A DNA stretch of 64,000 nt from Halomonas sp. TD01 (GCF_923868895.1 NZ_OV350343.1:1798001-1862000), one strand, 5' to 3'. Shown: positions 27,024 through 37,029, counted from the stretch's first letter. A program made the numbers and translations. The notes: generated by a model not told the origin, from the letters alone.

Positions 27024-28012
27024 CGCTGCTAGCGCCCTTGTTTAATGCGGCGCGACGCTATGAATTTTTTCAACTAGTGGAGCTGTTGCACCGTCATCAC
27101 CACGATGATTTGGAGCAGCGTCATGGCGGTAGCGTGCCGGTGTTTCAGCGAGTGCGCTACAAAGCTTCGGCTTCACTGGGTTTTCCTAGTAGTGATGTGT
27201 TGGCTCTTGAGGCTAATGAATACGGCCAGTATGAAATGGAGGTTAGTTTTCTGGGGCTGCAAGGGTCGCAATCTCCACTGCCGGGCTACTACTTGGAAGC
27301 GCTTGCCCATGAGTCGGCGCACCATGAAGGTATCGCGGGGGATTTTCTAGACTTTTTTAATCATCGCTTGCTGACACTAACCCATCGAGGATGGCGTAAA
27401 TATCGCCATCATGTGCGTTACCAAAATAACGCTCAGGATGGCTTTTCTGCCGCGATTTTTTCCTTAGTCGGTCTCGCTGACAGCAACTTGCGCGGTGAAA
27501 CGCCGATTAACTGGAGCAAGATGCTTTCCTATGCGGGGCTGTTGGCCGGACGCTCTCGCTCGCCTGATGTGGTTAGTGGGATTGTGAGTCACTGCTTTGA
27601 GGTGGCCCAGGTTGAAATTAAGCAATGGGTCTATCGATGGATAGATATGCCGCCAGATCAGCTCAGCCGAAATGGCCTTACGGGGATGACACTTGGTGAA
27701 GATATGGTGGCTGGCGAGAGAGTTGCCGATGTTAAAGGAAAGTTTGCGCTTCGCCTACGTGGGCTGACGCTTTCTCGTTTTCGCGATTTTTTGCCCGATG
27801 GTGAGGAGCATCAGTCGTTAAAAACATTAGTAAATTTTGTATTACGTGAACCACTTGCCTACGACTTAGAGCTTGAACTTCTAGCCAGTGAGGTGAAGCC
27901 CATGCGTTTAGGCGATGCTGGCTCAAGTCAGTTGGGTTGGACAACATTTGTTAATCCAGATAGTGACGACACTTCTAAACGTCGTCATGTACATATTCAA
28001 ATGACGAGTTAA
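26987..28012 (+). CDS. tssG: T6SS baseplate component TssG
   Basis: Baseplate wedge subunit of 341 residues that pairs with TssF. Typical segments: YEFFQLVELLHR near residue 25, the VRYKASASLGFPSSDV strand and FLGLQGSQSPLPGYYLE. ATG 26987 overlaps the tssF end by 37 bases; a later start is possible but would cut into the family's N-terminal part. Confidence 0.93.
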   Translation: MELTSGTAASDVALLAPLFNAARRYEFFQLVELLHRHHHDDLEQRHGGSVPVFQRVRYKASASLGFPSSDVLALEANEYGQYEMEVSFLGLQGSQSPLPGYYLEALAHESAHHEGIAGDFLDFFNHRLLTLTHRGWRKYRHHVRYQNNAQDGFSAAIFSLVGLADSNLRGETPINWSKMLSYAGLLAGRSRSPDVVSGIVSHCFEVAQVEIKQWVYRWIDMPPDQLSRNGLTGMTLGEDMVAGERVADVKGKFALRLRGLTLSRFRDFLPDGEEHQSLKTLVNFVLREPLAYDLELELLASEVKPMRLGDAGSSQLGWTTFVNPDSDDTSKRRHVHIQMTS

Positions 28013-28015
28013 ATC

Positions 28016-29398
28016 ATGCAGGCCGATCCACTTGAGAGCATCACGCTAGTCGTTGTTAACAGTGAGCAGCTTGAAGGGCGCTCATCTAGTAGTCACGTTT
28101 TTCACGGAGAGGGCGGGACGCTGGGTAGTGGCGACAGCGATGATTGGTTGCTGCAAGACCATATGGGGCAAATTCATCCTCGTCATGCCGACATTACTAA
28201 AATCGACGGTAAATTTTGTTTGGTGGATTGCAGCGGACACACCTTTATTAACCGCGCAACACTACCTATCGGTCGTGACCGAAAGGCAGCATTGAACGAT
28301 GGGGATGAGCTGAACGTAGGTGAGTATCGATTAAAGGTACACCTGGGTGATTGGTGCGCCCGGCAGCCAGGCGTCCTCTCATTAACGACATTGATTGATG
28401 AAGAGCATGAGGATGTGATGACGGTCACGGACACGCGACCGGTAGGCAGTGAGCGTGTGGATCATCATCAAACCAAAGAAGACGATCCCATTGAATTACT
28501 CGGCGGCGTTATGCCTAGCTCGCAGCAGCATGACCCTATAGTGGCGCTTGATAGCGATGAGCATCAGCCATCGGTAGTAGAGCCTTTAGAGACTGTGTCA
28601 TTTACTCAGCATGACCAGCGTGGGGACTGGCATCAGCAGGAGCGTAGTGATCAAGCAGTACGTCTCCCCGATATAAAACCTAAACCTTTCAGCGGCACAA
28701 AAAAGCATAGGAGCAGTGACATGGATGAACGGCAACTAGATGACTTGGAGCGCTCTGTGGGCGAGCAGCTAGAGGATCGCTGGCAAAAGCCGACGACGCA
28801 GGCGCTTGGTCATATAGGTGCTGACCCATTGCTTCGAGGATTGGGTATTGATTTGCCTTTTCGGGATGCTGAAGAGCAGCAAGCTTTTTTACAAGAAGCT
28901 GGGCAAACACTACGAGCCACTATTGATGGGCTGCGTTTGTTACAGCAGTTTCAGAATGATAGTAAATACCCACTACGTGACCGTCGCTTACAGCCGATTG
29001 AAGATAACCCGCTGAGACTTGGGATGACTTATGGTGAAACCGCGGAAACGATGTTCTCTGCGCAGCGCAGCCCTGTTCACCTCTCTGCACCAGAAGCCGT
29101 AGCCGAGAGCTTACGGCACCAAGGTCAACACCAAACGGCTGTTGAAGAGGCTATCGGTCTAGCCCTTGGTGCCATCCTGGATGCCTTTTCTCCCGAGACA
29201 CTGCTTAAACGTTTTCACGCTTACCGAGGGATAGGCAACCGTATTGAAGACGAAGGAGATTGGGCATGGGAAATGTACCAGCACTATTACCGCGAGCTGA
29301 ACTCTGGTCGTCAGCAAGGCTTTCAAAAACTGTTTTGGGAAGTCTTTGAACAAGCTTACGACCAATCGGTACGCCGCCAGCAGCGGGAGGGGGCATGA
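28016..29398 (+). CDS. tagH: T6SS-associated FHA-domain protein TagH
   Basis: FHA-domain protein of 460 residues. The N-terminal FHA fold spans about residues 20-110, but the phosphothreonine-binding residues are modified: the usual GR is GS and the usual S-x-x-H reads HPRH. A poorly conserved acidic linker (about 130-235) follows, then a C-terminal domain (about 270-455) with the ALGAILDAFSPETLLKRF and YHYYRELNSG-like stretches typical of TagH/VasC. In other systems it links T6SS to the kinase PpkA and phosphatase PppA. Neither is encoded in this window, as is also true of the Vibrio cholerae VAS cluster. Confidence 0.88.
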   Translation: MQADPLESITLVVVNSEQLEGRSSSSHVFHGEGGTLGSGDSDDWLLQDHMGQIHPRHADITKIDGKFCLVDCSGHTFINRATLPIGRDRKAALNDGDELNVGEYRLKVHLGDWCARQPGVLSLTTLIDEEHEDVMTVTDTRPVGSERVDHHQTKEDDPIELLGGVMPSSQQHDPIVALDSDEHQPSVVEPLETVSFTQHDQRGDWHQQERSDQAVRLPDIKPKPFSGTKKHRSSDMDERQLDDLERSVGEQLEDRWQKPTTQALGHIGADPLLRGLGIDLPFRDAEEQQAFLQEAGQTLRATIDGLRLLQQFQNDSKYPLRDRRLQPIEDNPLRLGMTYGETAETMFSAQRSPVHLSAPEAVAESLRHQGQHQTAVEEAIGLALGAILDAFSPETLLKRFHAYRGIGNRIEDEGDWAWEMYQHYYRELNSGRQQGFQKLFWEVFEQAYDQSVRRQQREGA

Positions 29399-29934
29399 GC
29401 GCGTCAAGTGCAGTTCGGATAATTGTGCTGATCTGTCTCATTATTTTGTTGGCCGGCTGTGCCTCAACACGAGAAACGACAGGGAAAGTCTGGGAGGTCA
29501 TTCGTGACCCGTCGATCCCCGTTGGCTATCCGGAAGACAGGCCTACGCTTGTTGATCTGAGCATGGTGGCAGAAAGGAATGTAAACCCCAATGTGGATGG
29601 CGATGGAACGCCGCTACGCTTTCAGGTGTTGCAACTCAAAGACGACTCGATGCTGATGGCTGCCGACTTAACTCAGTTACAGCAAGATTTAGAAGAGTCG
29701 TTGGGCACTAATTACTTGACCCATGACGACTTTACTTTGCTTCCAGGGCAATGGAAGTTCTATGAGCCTTTCGAGATTGATGAAGCAACACGCTATATCG
29801 GAATCATCGCATTTTACGCCACGCCGAATGAAGCGGAGTGGAAAAAGATTGTGAAGGTTAAAAGCCGTGGAGAGCACTACCACTTGCTGGTTCACCTCCG
29901 TGACAGTGAAGTGGAACTAAGGAAGGAGGAGTAA
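29395..29934 (+). CDS. tssJ: T6SS outer-membrane lipoprotein TssJ
   Basis: Lipoprotein of 179 residues with hydrophobic signal and lipobox LAGC (cysteine near residue 22). The mature part has the TssJ transthyretin-like pattern: GTPLRFQVLQLKDDSMLMAAD, then LGTNYLTHDDFTLLPGQ and a YIGIIAFYA strand. It anchors the TssJLM membrane complex in the outer membrane. Its ATG overlaps the tagH stop and its own stop overlaps the tssK ATG by one base. Confidence 0.93.
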   Translation: MSASSAVRIIVLICLIILLAGCASTRETTGKVWEVIRDPSIPVGYPEDRPTLVDLSMVAERNVNPNVDGDGTPLRFQVLQLKDDSMLMAADLTQLQQDLEESLGTNYLTHDDFTLLPGQWKFYEPFEIDEATRYIGIIAFYATPNEAEWKKIVKVKSRGEHYHLLVHLRDSEVELRKEE

Positions 29935-31268
29935 TGGCTAGCCGAAACCGTGTGGTGTGGAGCGAAGGTTTATTTATTAAGCCTCAGCACTTTCAACAGC
30001 AGCAGCGTAGTTTAGAAGGATTGCTGGATACGCGGCTTAAAGGAGTCAGCCATTATCTGTACGGCTTCCTTTCTCTTGAGCTTAATAACGAATTTCTTAG
30101 TTTTGGACGGGTGGCAATTAGTCGTGCAAGCGGTGTGATGCCGGATGGTGTGGCCTTTCATTTGCCCGATGATGATGTAGAACCTGCGCCGCTGGAAATT
30201 AGCGATACGAGCATCACTAACCAAGTTGTCTACTTGGGCTTGCCATTAGCAACGGACGGTATCGGTGAAGTGCGCTGGCCTGATGACGACCTGCCAGCTC
30301 GCTATCGACTGCGGTCAAGTAGCGTTAGGGATCTGCATTCTCGGGATGGGGCAACGACAGAGCTTGATGTTGCACGTGTAGCCCCTCGTCTATTGCTCGA
30401 ACGGGATGACCGTAGTGGCTATGCCTGCCTTGCAGTGGCGCGCATTGTTGAACGTCGTCCTGACGGTAGCCTAGTGCTGGATGAGCAGTTCATACCCACG
30501 CTTTTGAACGTTCAAGCCGCCCCAGGTTTACAACGTTTCGTCGGCGAAATGTCAGGGCTGATGCGTGAGCGTGCTCGCAACATCGCCCAACGTCTGTCCA
30601 CACCCCATCAAGCCGGGGTTGCAGATGTGGCGGATTTTATGCTTTTGCAGCTGCTTAATCGGGCTCAGCCTCGTTTCCAGCACCTTGCCCGCTTAGGGCA
30701 ACTTCATCCAGAGCGTCTCTACGACACCATGCACGAGATTGCTTGTGAGCTGGTCACGTTCACCGATGAATCACGCTTGCCGCCGGAGTGTCCGGCCTAT
30801 GATCACAATCATCCTGAGGGAGCGTTTCGCCCTTTGATGAAAATGCTCCGCCAAGCGCTTTCCACAGTACTTGAACCACGTGCCATGGCCATTCAGCTAC
30901 AGGCACGTCGCTTTGGTTTGTTGGTCGCGCCGCTTTCGGATCTCAGTTTGATCGAAACAGCAGAGTTTATTCTCGCGGTGCGGGCTGACATGCCTAACGA
31001 GCGACTACGCAAACTGTTTTTGCAGCAAACAAAAGTGGCCAGCGTCGAGCGTATTCGTGACCTCATTAGCTTACAGCTGCCCGGTGTGCCGTTGGAGCCG
31101 TTGCCGGTAGCTCCCCGCGAGCTGCCTTATCACGCTGGTTACACCTACTTCCAGTTAGACCGCCGAAGCGAAGCCTGGGGAATGCTTAACGATGCCAGTG
31201 GATTTGCGTTTCACGTCGCCGGTGAATTTCCAGGTTTGGAAATGCAGTTTTGGGCGATCAGGAGTTAA
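29934..31268 (+). CDS. tssK: T6SS baseplate-membrane connector TssK
   Basis: Trimeric protein that joins the baseplate to the TssL/TssM membrane complex, 444 residues. Diagnostic segments: VVWSEGLFIKPQHFQQQ at the start, PDDDLPARYRL, and the final stretch LPYHAGYTYFQLD with GFAFHVAGEFPGLEMQFWAIR at the end. GGAGGAG provides the ribosome site. Confidence 0.95.
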   Translation: MASRNRVVWSEGLFIKPQHFQQQQRSLEGLLDTRLKGVSHYLYGFLSLELNNEFLSFGRVAISRASGVMPDGVAFHLPDDDVEPAPLEISDTSITNQVVYLGLPLATDGIGEVRWPDDDLPARYRLRSSSVRDLHSRDGATTELDVARVAPRLLLERDDRSGYACLAVARIVERRPDGSLVLDEQFIPTLLNVQAAPGLQRFVGEMSGLMRERARNIAQRLSTPHQAGVADVADFMLLQLLNRAQPRFQHLARLGQLHPERLYDTMHEIACELVTFTDESRLPPECPAYDHNHPEGAFRPLMKMLRQALSTVLEPRAMAIQLQARRFGLLVAPLSDLSLIETAEFILAVRADMPNERLRKLFLQQTKVASVERIRDLISLQLPGVPLEPLPVAPRELPYHAGYTYFQLDRRSEAWGMLNDASGFAFHVAGEFPGLEMQFWAIRS

Positions 31269-31271
31269 ACC

Positions 31272-32114
31272 ATGCAACAACTTGTCACTGATGAGCACGA
31301 TTCGCCCCAGCAACATTTTTCCCATCATAAGGGGCGGCACGAAGACAGTATTAGCAAGCACGGTATAGAGCACTTGGTTCACAGTCATGCCGAGCAGCTA
31401 AATGCTGATGAGGACTACTGGTTTCGTTTGCGCGGCCACAGTTTAAATCCGCTGGTAGATGCTGCCAGTAGTTTGCTCGGAATGGTCGTGCGCGTACGCC
31501 AACTCGACAGTGCTGGTGATATAGAGAGTCTCTATCAGCAAGTGGTTGATGAGATCGCGGCTATCGAAATTGAACTGACAGAGCAGGGGTACGACCGAGC
31601 CACACTGCTTGCGTACCGCTATGTTCTCTGTTCCTTCATTGATGAAGCGGTCATGGGCATGTCCTGGGGGCGTCAGAGTAAATGGGCCGAGCACTCCCTG
31701 TTGACAAGGTTTCACAATGAAACATGGGGGGGAGAAAAAGTGTTCTCCATCCTCTCGCGGTTACAGCAGGAGCCTCACCGTTACAGAGATATGCTGGAAT
31801 TTATCTATCTGTGTCTGTGTCTTGGGTTCGGGGGGCGCTATCACGTTAGGTCTCATGGGAGCGAAGAGTATGAGCACATTGTTCGAGCGCTGGGTGACCA
31901 GCTTACCGCCCTTAAACAGCCTGCTGAAGAGGCCTTGACGCAGCCACTCAGTAATGTGGTTCGTGGTCGCCAACGGCGTACCTCTCACTTCCCTATATGG
32001 GGCATTTTTGCGCTGTTCGGTGTTGCTATGACCGGCGTTTATCTGGGCTTTTCATGGATGCTTGATCAACAAGCCGAACAGATTGCTTCGCTTCTTAATC
32101 AACTTTATCGCTAG
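31272..32114 (+). CDS. tssL: T6SS inner-membrane protein TssL (IcmH/DotU type)
   Basis: Cytoplasmic-domain membrane anchor protein of 280 residues. Conserved elements are NPLVDAASSLL near residue 58, AYRYVLCSFIDEAVM near 116 and LEFIYLCLCLGFGGRY near 177. One C-terminal membrane segment lies about residues 238-260. There is no OmpA-like peptidoglycan-binding extension, so this is the short TssL form. It forms the membrane complex with TssM and TssJ. Confidence 0.94.
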   Translation: MQQLVTDEHDSPQQHFSHHKGRHEDSISKHGIEHLVHSHAEQLNADEDYWFRLRGHSLNPLVDAASSLLGMVVRVRQLDSAGDIESLYQQVVDEIAAIEIELTEQGYDRATLLAYRYVLCSFIDEAVMGMSWGRQSKWAEHSLLTRFHNETWGGEKVFSILSRLQQEPHRYRDMLEFIYLCLCLGFGGRYHVRSHGSEEYEHIVRALGDQLTALKQPAEEALTQPLSNVVRGRQRRTSHFPIWGIFALFGVAMTGVYLGFSWMLDQQAEQIASLLNQLYR

Positions 32115-32122
32115 GAGTTATC

Positions 32123-34771
32123 ATGCTCAGGGTAGAGCTATCAGCGCTTATTGGCCGCCTCAATGCCATTACTCGCCAAGGGCTAGAGCAAGCCGCCGTG
32201 CTTTGCGCACAGCAGCAGGCCCCAGAGGTATCCGTGGGGCATTTACTGCAAGCAATGCTCGACCAGCCCTTATGTGATGTTCGCAGCATTTGTGAAAGCG
32301 TTGATGTAGATACGGTAGCTCTACGCGCTCAGCTGGCTGAAGAAACACGCCCACCACTTAACACAGAAGTATCCACGCCAAGCTTCTCCCCGCTACTGAT
32401 TGAACTGCTGCAGGATGGGTGGCTATTAGCTTCTACTGAGTATCAGCACCGGACACTGCGTAGTGGCGCGATATTTACAGCACTACTACATAATATCGAG
32501 CGTTATTTAGGCGCAGGCTCGGCTCGACTACTGGCTCACATTAATCGGGAGAATCTGCGCCGCCACTTGGATCGACTCACTGTCGACTCAGCAGAAGCTC
32601 CCCAAGAAGATGCTGCCAATCAACCGCACCAGTCTTCTTCTGGTCCCGGTGATGACAGTGCGTTGTCGCGATTTGCAACCTCGCTTACTGAGCAAGCACG
32701 AAAAGGAGAGTTAGACCCTGTCTTAGGGCGTGACCCAGAGATCGACCAGATGCTTGATATTCTTGGTCGCCGCCGTAAAAACAATCCCATTGTCATTGGC
32801 GATGCAGGGGTGGGTAAAAGTGCTGTCGTTGAAGGGTTAGCGGCTCGTATCGTGGCTGGGCAAGTACCTGCTGCACTTGCCGGTGTGGAATTATTAACGC
32901 TTGATTTGGGAGCGCTTCAAGCTGGCGCCGCCGTTAAGGGGGAATTTGAAAAACGCCTAAAAGCCGTTATAGATGAAGTCAAAAATGCACCGCAGCCAAC
33001 ACTACTCTTTATTGATGAAGCACATACGCTGATTGGTGCGGGTAATCAGGAAGGTGGTGGCGACGCGGCCAATTTGCTAAAGCCTGCGCTAGCCCGCGGA
33101 GAGTTGCGCACAATTGCGGCGACAACATGGCGCGAGTACAAGAAATACTTCGAGAAAGACCCTGCACTCTCACGCCGTTTCCAGCCTGTCGCATTATCAG
33201 AGCCTAGTGTTGAGCAGGCACTCGTCATTCTTCGAGGCCTGCAAGATGTTTACGAGCGTGCCCACGGTGTACTGATTGGTGATAGCGGGCTGCGGGCAGC
33301 TGCTGCGTTGTCTGCACGTTATCTGGCGGGTCGTCAACTGCCAGATAAAGCCATTGACGTGTTGGATACAGCTTGCACACGGTTGTCGCAAGCGCTTGAT
33401 ACACCACCACGAAAACTGAGCCACTTGCAAAGTGAACATACGGCTGCACTGCGCGAAAAGGATCAGCTTGCACGTGAGCAACTGTTAGGCCGCGAACCTG
33501 ATGCCGCTCTTCTTGAGGCGCTTAGTGAGCGTTTGGTTAACATTGAGAATGAGCTCACGGTCTTGGAGGCTGCCTGGCAAGAGCAGCGTGAATGTGTGAA
33601 TGCCATTGTGGCTCTCCACCGCCAGCTGTTGGAAGCGGATGTTCAGAGCGGCGACGGCCAGAGTAGTGATGATCAGTTTAATGAGCAATCCACGGTTCAG
33701 TTGCGTGCTGAGTTGGTCGAATGCGAGCAGCAGTTAACACGCTTGCAGCACGATTTTTCGTTGGTTAACCCAAGTGTTGAAGAAGCCCAAATTGCTCAGG
33801 TTATTGGCGACTGGACCGGTGTGCCGGTTGAGCGGATGACCAGCGATGAGTTAACACGCCTCACGGAGCTGCCTGCTTACCTTGGTGAACAAATTAAAGG
33901 CCAAGATACCGCTATTGAGCGGATTCATCGGCACCTGTTAACGGCGCGTGCCGACTTGCGTCGCCCCGGACGTCCGTTAGGTGCTTTTTTGCTCGTAGGC
34001 CCGAGTGGCGTGGGCAAAACAGAAACCGTGGTGCAGATTGCCGACCAGCTGTATGGCGGCCGCCAGTTCCTCACCACTATTAACATGTCCGAGTATCAGG
34101 AAAAACACACGGTTTCTCGGCTGATTGGTTCTCCACCTGGCTATGTGGGGTTTGGTGAGGGCGGGCTTTTAACGGAAGCGATACGTCAGCGTCCATATTC
34201 GGTGGTGTTGCTCGATGAAGTAGAGAAAGCACACCCCGATGTACTCAATCTTTTCTATCAAGCGTTCGACAAAGGCGAGCTGGCAGATGGGGAAGGGCGA
34301 ATAATTGATTGTAAAAACGTACTTTTCTTCCTGACTTCAAACCTTGGCTATGAGGCCATCGTTGCCCATGGCAACGATGTCTATGCGCTCGATGCTGCGC
34401 TTTATCCGGTACTCGCAGAGTTCTTCAAACCGGCCCTGCTGGCGCGCATGGAAGTGGTGCCTTACTTACCGCTTGATGGCGACACCCTTCGCAGCATTGT
34501 GACGGCCAAGCTCGACACGCTGGCTGGTCGTATCCGTGAGCGCCATCGTCAAGCAGAGGTAGTACTAAACGACTCCCTGGCGGAAGCAATATGCGTGCGA
34601 GCTACTCGTAGTGAAAACGGAGCGCGCATGCTGGAGTCGGTGATTGATGGCGAATTGCTGCCTCCTCTCTCCCGGGCCCTGCTCGAACGTATGGCGCGAC
34701 GTGAAACAGTGGCAAACGTCGTGCTGGGTGTCGACCCCGAGAGTGGCTTTTTCACAGCAGAGGTAGTTTGA
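32123..34771 (+). CDS. tssH: T6SS sheath-recycling AAA+ ATPase TssH (ClpV)
   Basis: Clp/Hsp100 ATPase of 882 residues that disassembles contracted TssBC sheath. The N-terminal domain (about 1-150) is the ClpV type that grips the TssC helix. First AAA module: Walker A GDAGVGKS with Lys232 and Walker B TLLFIDEAH. A coiled-coil middle domain spans about 420-560. Second AAA module: Walker A GPSGVGKTE with Lys632 and Walker B VVLLDEVEKAH. AGGAG precedes ATG 32123. Confidence 0.95.
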   Translation: MLRVELSALIGRLNAITRQGLEQAAVLCAQQQAPEVSVGHLLQAMLDQPLCDVRSICESVDVDTVALRAQLAEETRPPLNTEVSTPSFSPLLIELLQDGWLLASTEYQHRTLRSGAIFTALLHNIERYLGAGSARLLAHINRENLRRHLDRLTVDSAEAPQEDAANQPHQSSSGPGDDSALSRFATSLTEQARKGELDPVLGRDPEIDQMLDILGRRRKNNPIVIGDAGVGKSAVVEGLAARIVAGQVPAALAGVELLTLDLGALQAGAAVKGEFEKRLKAVIDEVKNAPQPTLLFIDEAHTLIGAGNQEGGGDAANLLKPALARGELRTIAATTWREYKKYFEKDPALSRRFQPVALSEPSVEQALVILRGLQDVYERAHGVLIGDSGLRAAAALSARYLAGRQLPDKAIDVLDTACTRLSQALDTPPRKLSHLQSEHTAALREKDQLAREQLLGREPDAALLEALSERLVNIENELTVLEAAWQEQRECVNAIVALHRQLLEADVQSGDGQSSDDQFNEQSTVQLRAELVECEQQLTRLQHDFSLVNPSVEEAQIAQVIGDWTGVPVERMTSDELTRLTELPAYLGEQIKGQDTAIERIHRHLLTARADLRRPGRPLGAFLLVGPSGVGKTETVVQIADQLYGGRQFLTTINMSEYQEKHTVSRLIGSPPGYVGFGEGGLLTEAIRQRPYSVVLLDEVEKAHPDVLNLFYQAFDKGELADGEGRIIDCKNVLFFLTSNLGYEAIVAHGNDVYALDAALYPVLAEFFKPALLARMEVVPYLPLDGDTLRSIVTAKLDTLAGRIRERHRQAEVVLNDSLAEAICVRATRSENGARMLESVIDGELLPPLSRALLERMARRETVANVVLGVDPESGFFTAEVV

Positions 34772-34775
34772 CACC

Positions 34776-36368
34776 ATGACACTGCCTGTTTCCCATGAAG
34801 CCATTGCGGAACGATGTTTCACCGCTGAGTTAGCAGCTATGCCGATCGCTTTAACGCTAGTGGAGAGCAGCTCAACGGTTGTGCTACGCCAGCAAGCTGC
34901 GCATTTATTGCAACACCACTTGGGGTTGGTATTTGTGGAGTGCCTTTATATTGAAGGAAGTGGTCGTTGGTTAGGGCGGGATGGTGATGAAGGGCAGTTT
35001 GATTGTGGAGTTTTTAATCACCCTTATGCCCATGTCATTCGTGGTGGCAAGGCGCTAACGCTTAGCGTGGCAGATGCACGAATTCGTTTGGATCATCCGA
35101 GTTTTCAAGCACAAGTGGCTCCATTAGCTGCTGCACTGCAGCTACAAATTCGTCCATTACGTGCCAGTGATGGAAAGAAGGAGTGGCTGGGGGTGATGTT
35201 ACTAGCAGGCGAGCTAGCGAGGCTGACAACGCTGAAAGACGACCCCGGTATGGCTGCTTTTGAAGCCTTGTTATGCCGCTTATGGGCGCGTCTTGCTAGA
35301 GAGCAGGGGGAGCGACTGCGCTCACGAGTACTTCAGGACTCCTTAGCCAAGCTGAACGATGGGGCTCGTCGCCAAGCATTAGCTGACCAATTAGCTGAAG
35401 AGCTGCTGGGTCAATCAACAGCCATGCAGTCACTACGCCAACATGTAGTGCGTGCAGCAGAAACAAACTTGGCGGTACTGCTTCAAGGAGAAACTGGCAC
35501 GGGCAAAGACTGTGTAGCAAGGGCGATACATCAACTTTCGGCACGGGCTAAAGGCCCCTTTATGGCGATTAACTGTGCTGCCATTCCCGAAGCATTGTTG
35601 GAATCAGAGCTGTTTGGGCATGCCAAAGGCGCTTTTTCAGGAGCTGATCAGGCCCGGGATGGGCTGATTAGTCAGGCTGACGGTGGAACCTTATTCCTAG
35701 ATGAAATTGGTGATATGCCGTTAGCGCTACAAGCCAAGCTGCTTCGTGTATTAGAAAGTGGCCGCTACAGGCCGCTTGGGGCAAGCAAGGAGCGTTGCGC
35801 TGATCTTCGTTTGGTAGCGGCAACACACCAACCGCTTCAAACACAAATTCGCGAGCAGCGTTTTCGTGCTGACCTTTATTACCGATTAGGCCAATTCCCT
35901 ATCACCTTACCGACACTCTCAGAGCGGCGTGAGGATATTGCTCAATTAGCGCAGTCATTCATCACTGATTTTTGTGCTCGGGAGGCACGTGACGAGATGG
36001 GCATCACGCCAGCAGCGTTGCGGCTACTTTATCGGAGAGAGTATCCCGGCAATGTTCGCGAACTTAAGAACATCGTTGATTACGCTTGTGCCATGACGCC
36101 TGAGGGAGCCGATATCGATGCTTATGTGCTGCCCGGCGAGCAAGAAGAGAGCACACCGCAAACCGTAGACAGCGTGGAAACAACGTCGCTCGCGCTAAAC
36201 GATGACATAAACGATCTTCGCCAAGCGCTTCGTGATGTGGAGTCCGCCATCATTCGCCAACGTTTAAGGCGCTTTGGCGGAAATCGCGCCCAGGCGGCTG
36301 AAAGCTTGGGCTTGCCGAAGCGAACACTGGCTCACAAGTGTCAGCAACTGGAACTAGATACGAAATGA
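34776..36368 (+). CDS. vasH: Sigma-54-dependent activator of the T6SS (VasH)
   Basis: Enhancer-binding protein of 530 residues that should drive RpoN-dependent genes such as hcp. An N-terminal GAF-like sensor region covers about residues 20-170. The central AAA+ domain has Walker A GETGTGKD, Walker B GTLFLDEIGDMP and arginine-finger region FRADLYYRL. The loop that contacts sigma-54, normally GAFTGA, reads GAFSGA here (residues 285-290), a conservative change. A Fis-type helix-turn-helix (GNRAQAAESLGLPKRTL) is at the C-terminus. Its position between clpV and vasI is the same as in Vibrio cholerae. Confidence 0.93.
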   Translation: MTLPVSHEAIAERCFTAELAAMPIALTLVESSSTVVLRQQAAHLLQHHLGLVFVECLYIEGSGRWLGRDGDEGQFDCGVFNHPYAHVIRGGKALTLSVADARIRLDHPSFQAQVAPLAAALQLQIRPLRASDGKKEWLGVMLLAGELARLTTLKDDPGMAAFEALLCRLWARLAREQGERLRSRVLQDSLAKLNDGARRQALADQLAEELLGQSTAMQSLRQHVVRAAETNLAVLLQGETGTGKDCVARAIHQLSARAKGPFMAINCAAIPEALLESELFGHAKGAFSGADQARDGLISQADGGTLFLDEIGDMPLALQAKLLRVLESGRYRPLGASKERCADLRLVAATHQPLQTQIREQRFRADLYYRLGQFPITLPTLSERREDIAQLAQSFITDFCAREARDEMGITPAALRLLYRREYPGNVRELKNIVDYACAMTPEGADIDAYVLPGEQEESTPQTVDSVETTSLALNDDINDLRQALRDVESAIIRQRLRRFGGNRAQAAESLGLPKRTLAHKCQQLELDTK

Positions 36369-37018
36369 ACGCGATGTTGCCAAAACACCAGTGGTCAATG
36401 CGTGTATTGCTGATGCTAGGTGCGCTGATCAGTTTCCCCCTACAGGCCCAGGATGACAGCGCTTTGATAGAACGTGCGCAGCTATGTGCGGAGGCGTCTT
36501 CGCGGCTCGAACGGTTGAACTGTTACGACGCTATTTTTCAACAGGCACAGCTGAGTGATGAGCATAGTGAATTGCCTGGTCTTTGGCATGCTATCGAGCA
36601 TCAGGAAGGAGCGCGTAATGAAAGGAATGTTGGATTAATCGTACAGGAAGCAGGAGATGAGGTGCTGATCAGCATGCCAGCGTTAGGCACCACACCGCCT
36701 CGCCCGATTCTGGTGATAGCCTGCGAAAAACTGATTACTCGTTTTCAATTACACCTTCCGGCACCACTCGACAATGCCAGGGTTGATTTACGGCTGACAA
36801 GTAATAGCGGCACTGTTCAACAGCAGTGGCGTGTGCGGGATGGTGGTCACGTAGTGAGCGGCGGACGGGGTCTACCGGCTATCGATACACTCCGCCAACT
36901 GCTAAATGCCACTGGTATTACGCTACATAGCGATGTTGCCGCTCTGGATGAACTGCACTTTGATACAACCGGCTTGCGCCAAGCCATCCAGCCACTACGT
37001 GAAGCGTGTCGCTGGTAA
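36365..37018 (+). CDS. tagO: T6SS-associated periplasmic protein VasI (TagO)
   Basis: Protein of 217 residues with a signal peptide (hydrophobic core MRVLLMLGALISFPLQAQ, cut near residue 29). The mature part begins with a cysteine-containing region LCAEASSRLERLNCYDAIF, a frequent feature of VasI/TagO proteins, followed by beta-rich sequence. Its exact role is not settled in the family. ATG 36365 overlaps the vasH stop (ATGA). The longer frame from 36338 is within vasH. Confidence 0.82.
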   Translation: MNAMLPKHQWSMRVLLMLGALISFPLQAQDDSALIERAQLCAEASSRLERLNCYDAIFQQAQLSDEHSELPGLWHAIEHQEGARNERNVGLIVQEAGDEVLISMPALGTTPPRPILVIACEKLITRFQLHLPAPLDNARVDLRLTSNSGTVQQQWRVRDGGHVVSGGRGLPAIDTLRQLLNATGITLHSDVAALDELHFDTTGLRQAIQPLREACRW

Positions 37019-37029
37019 AGGAGTTTTAT

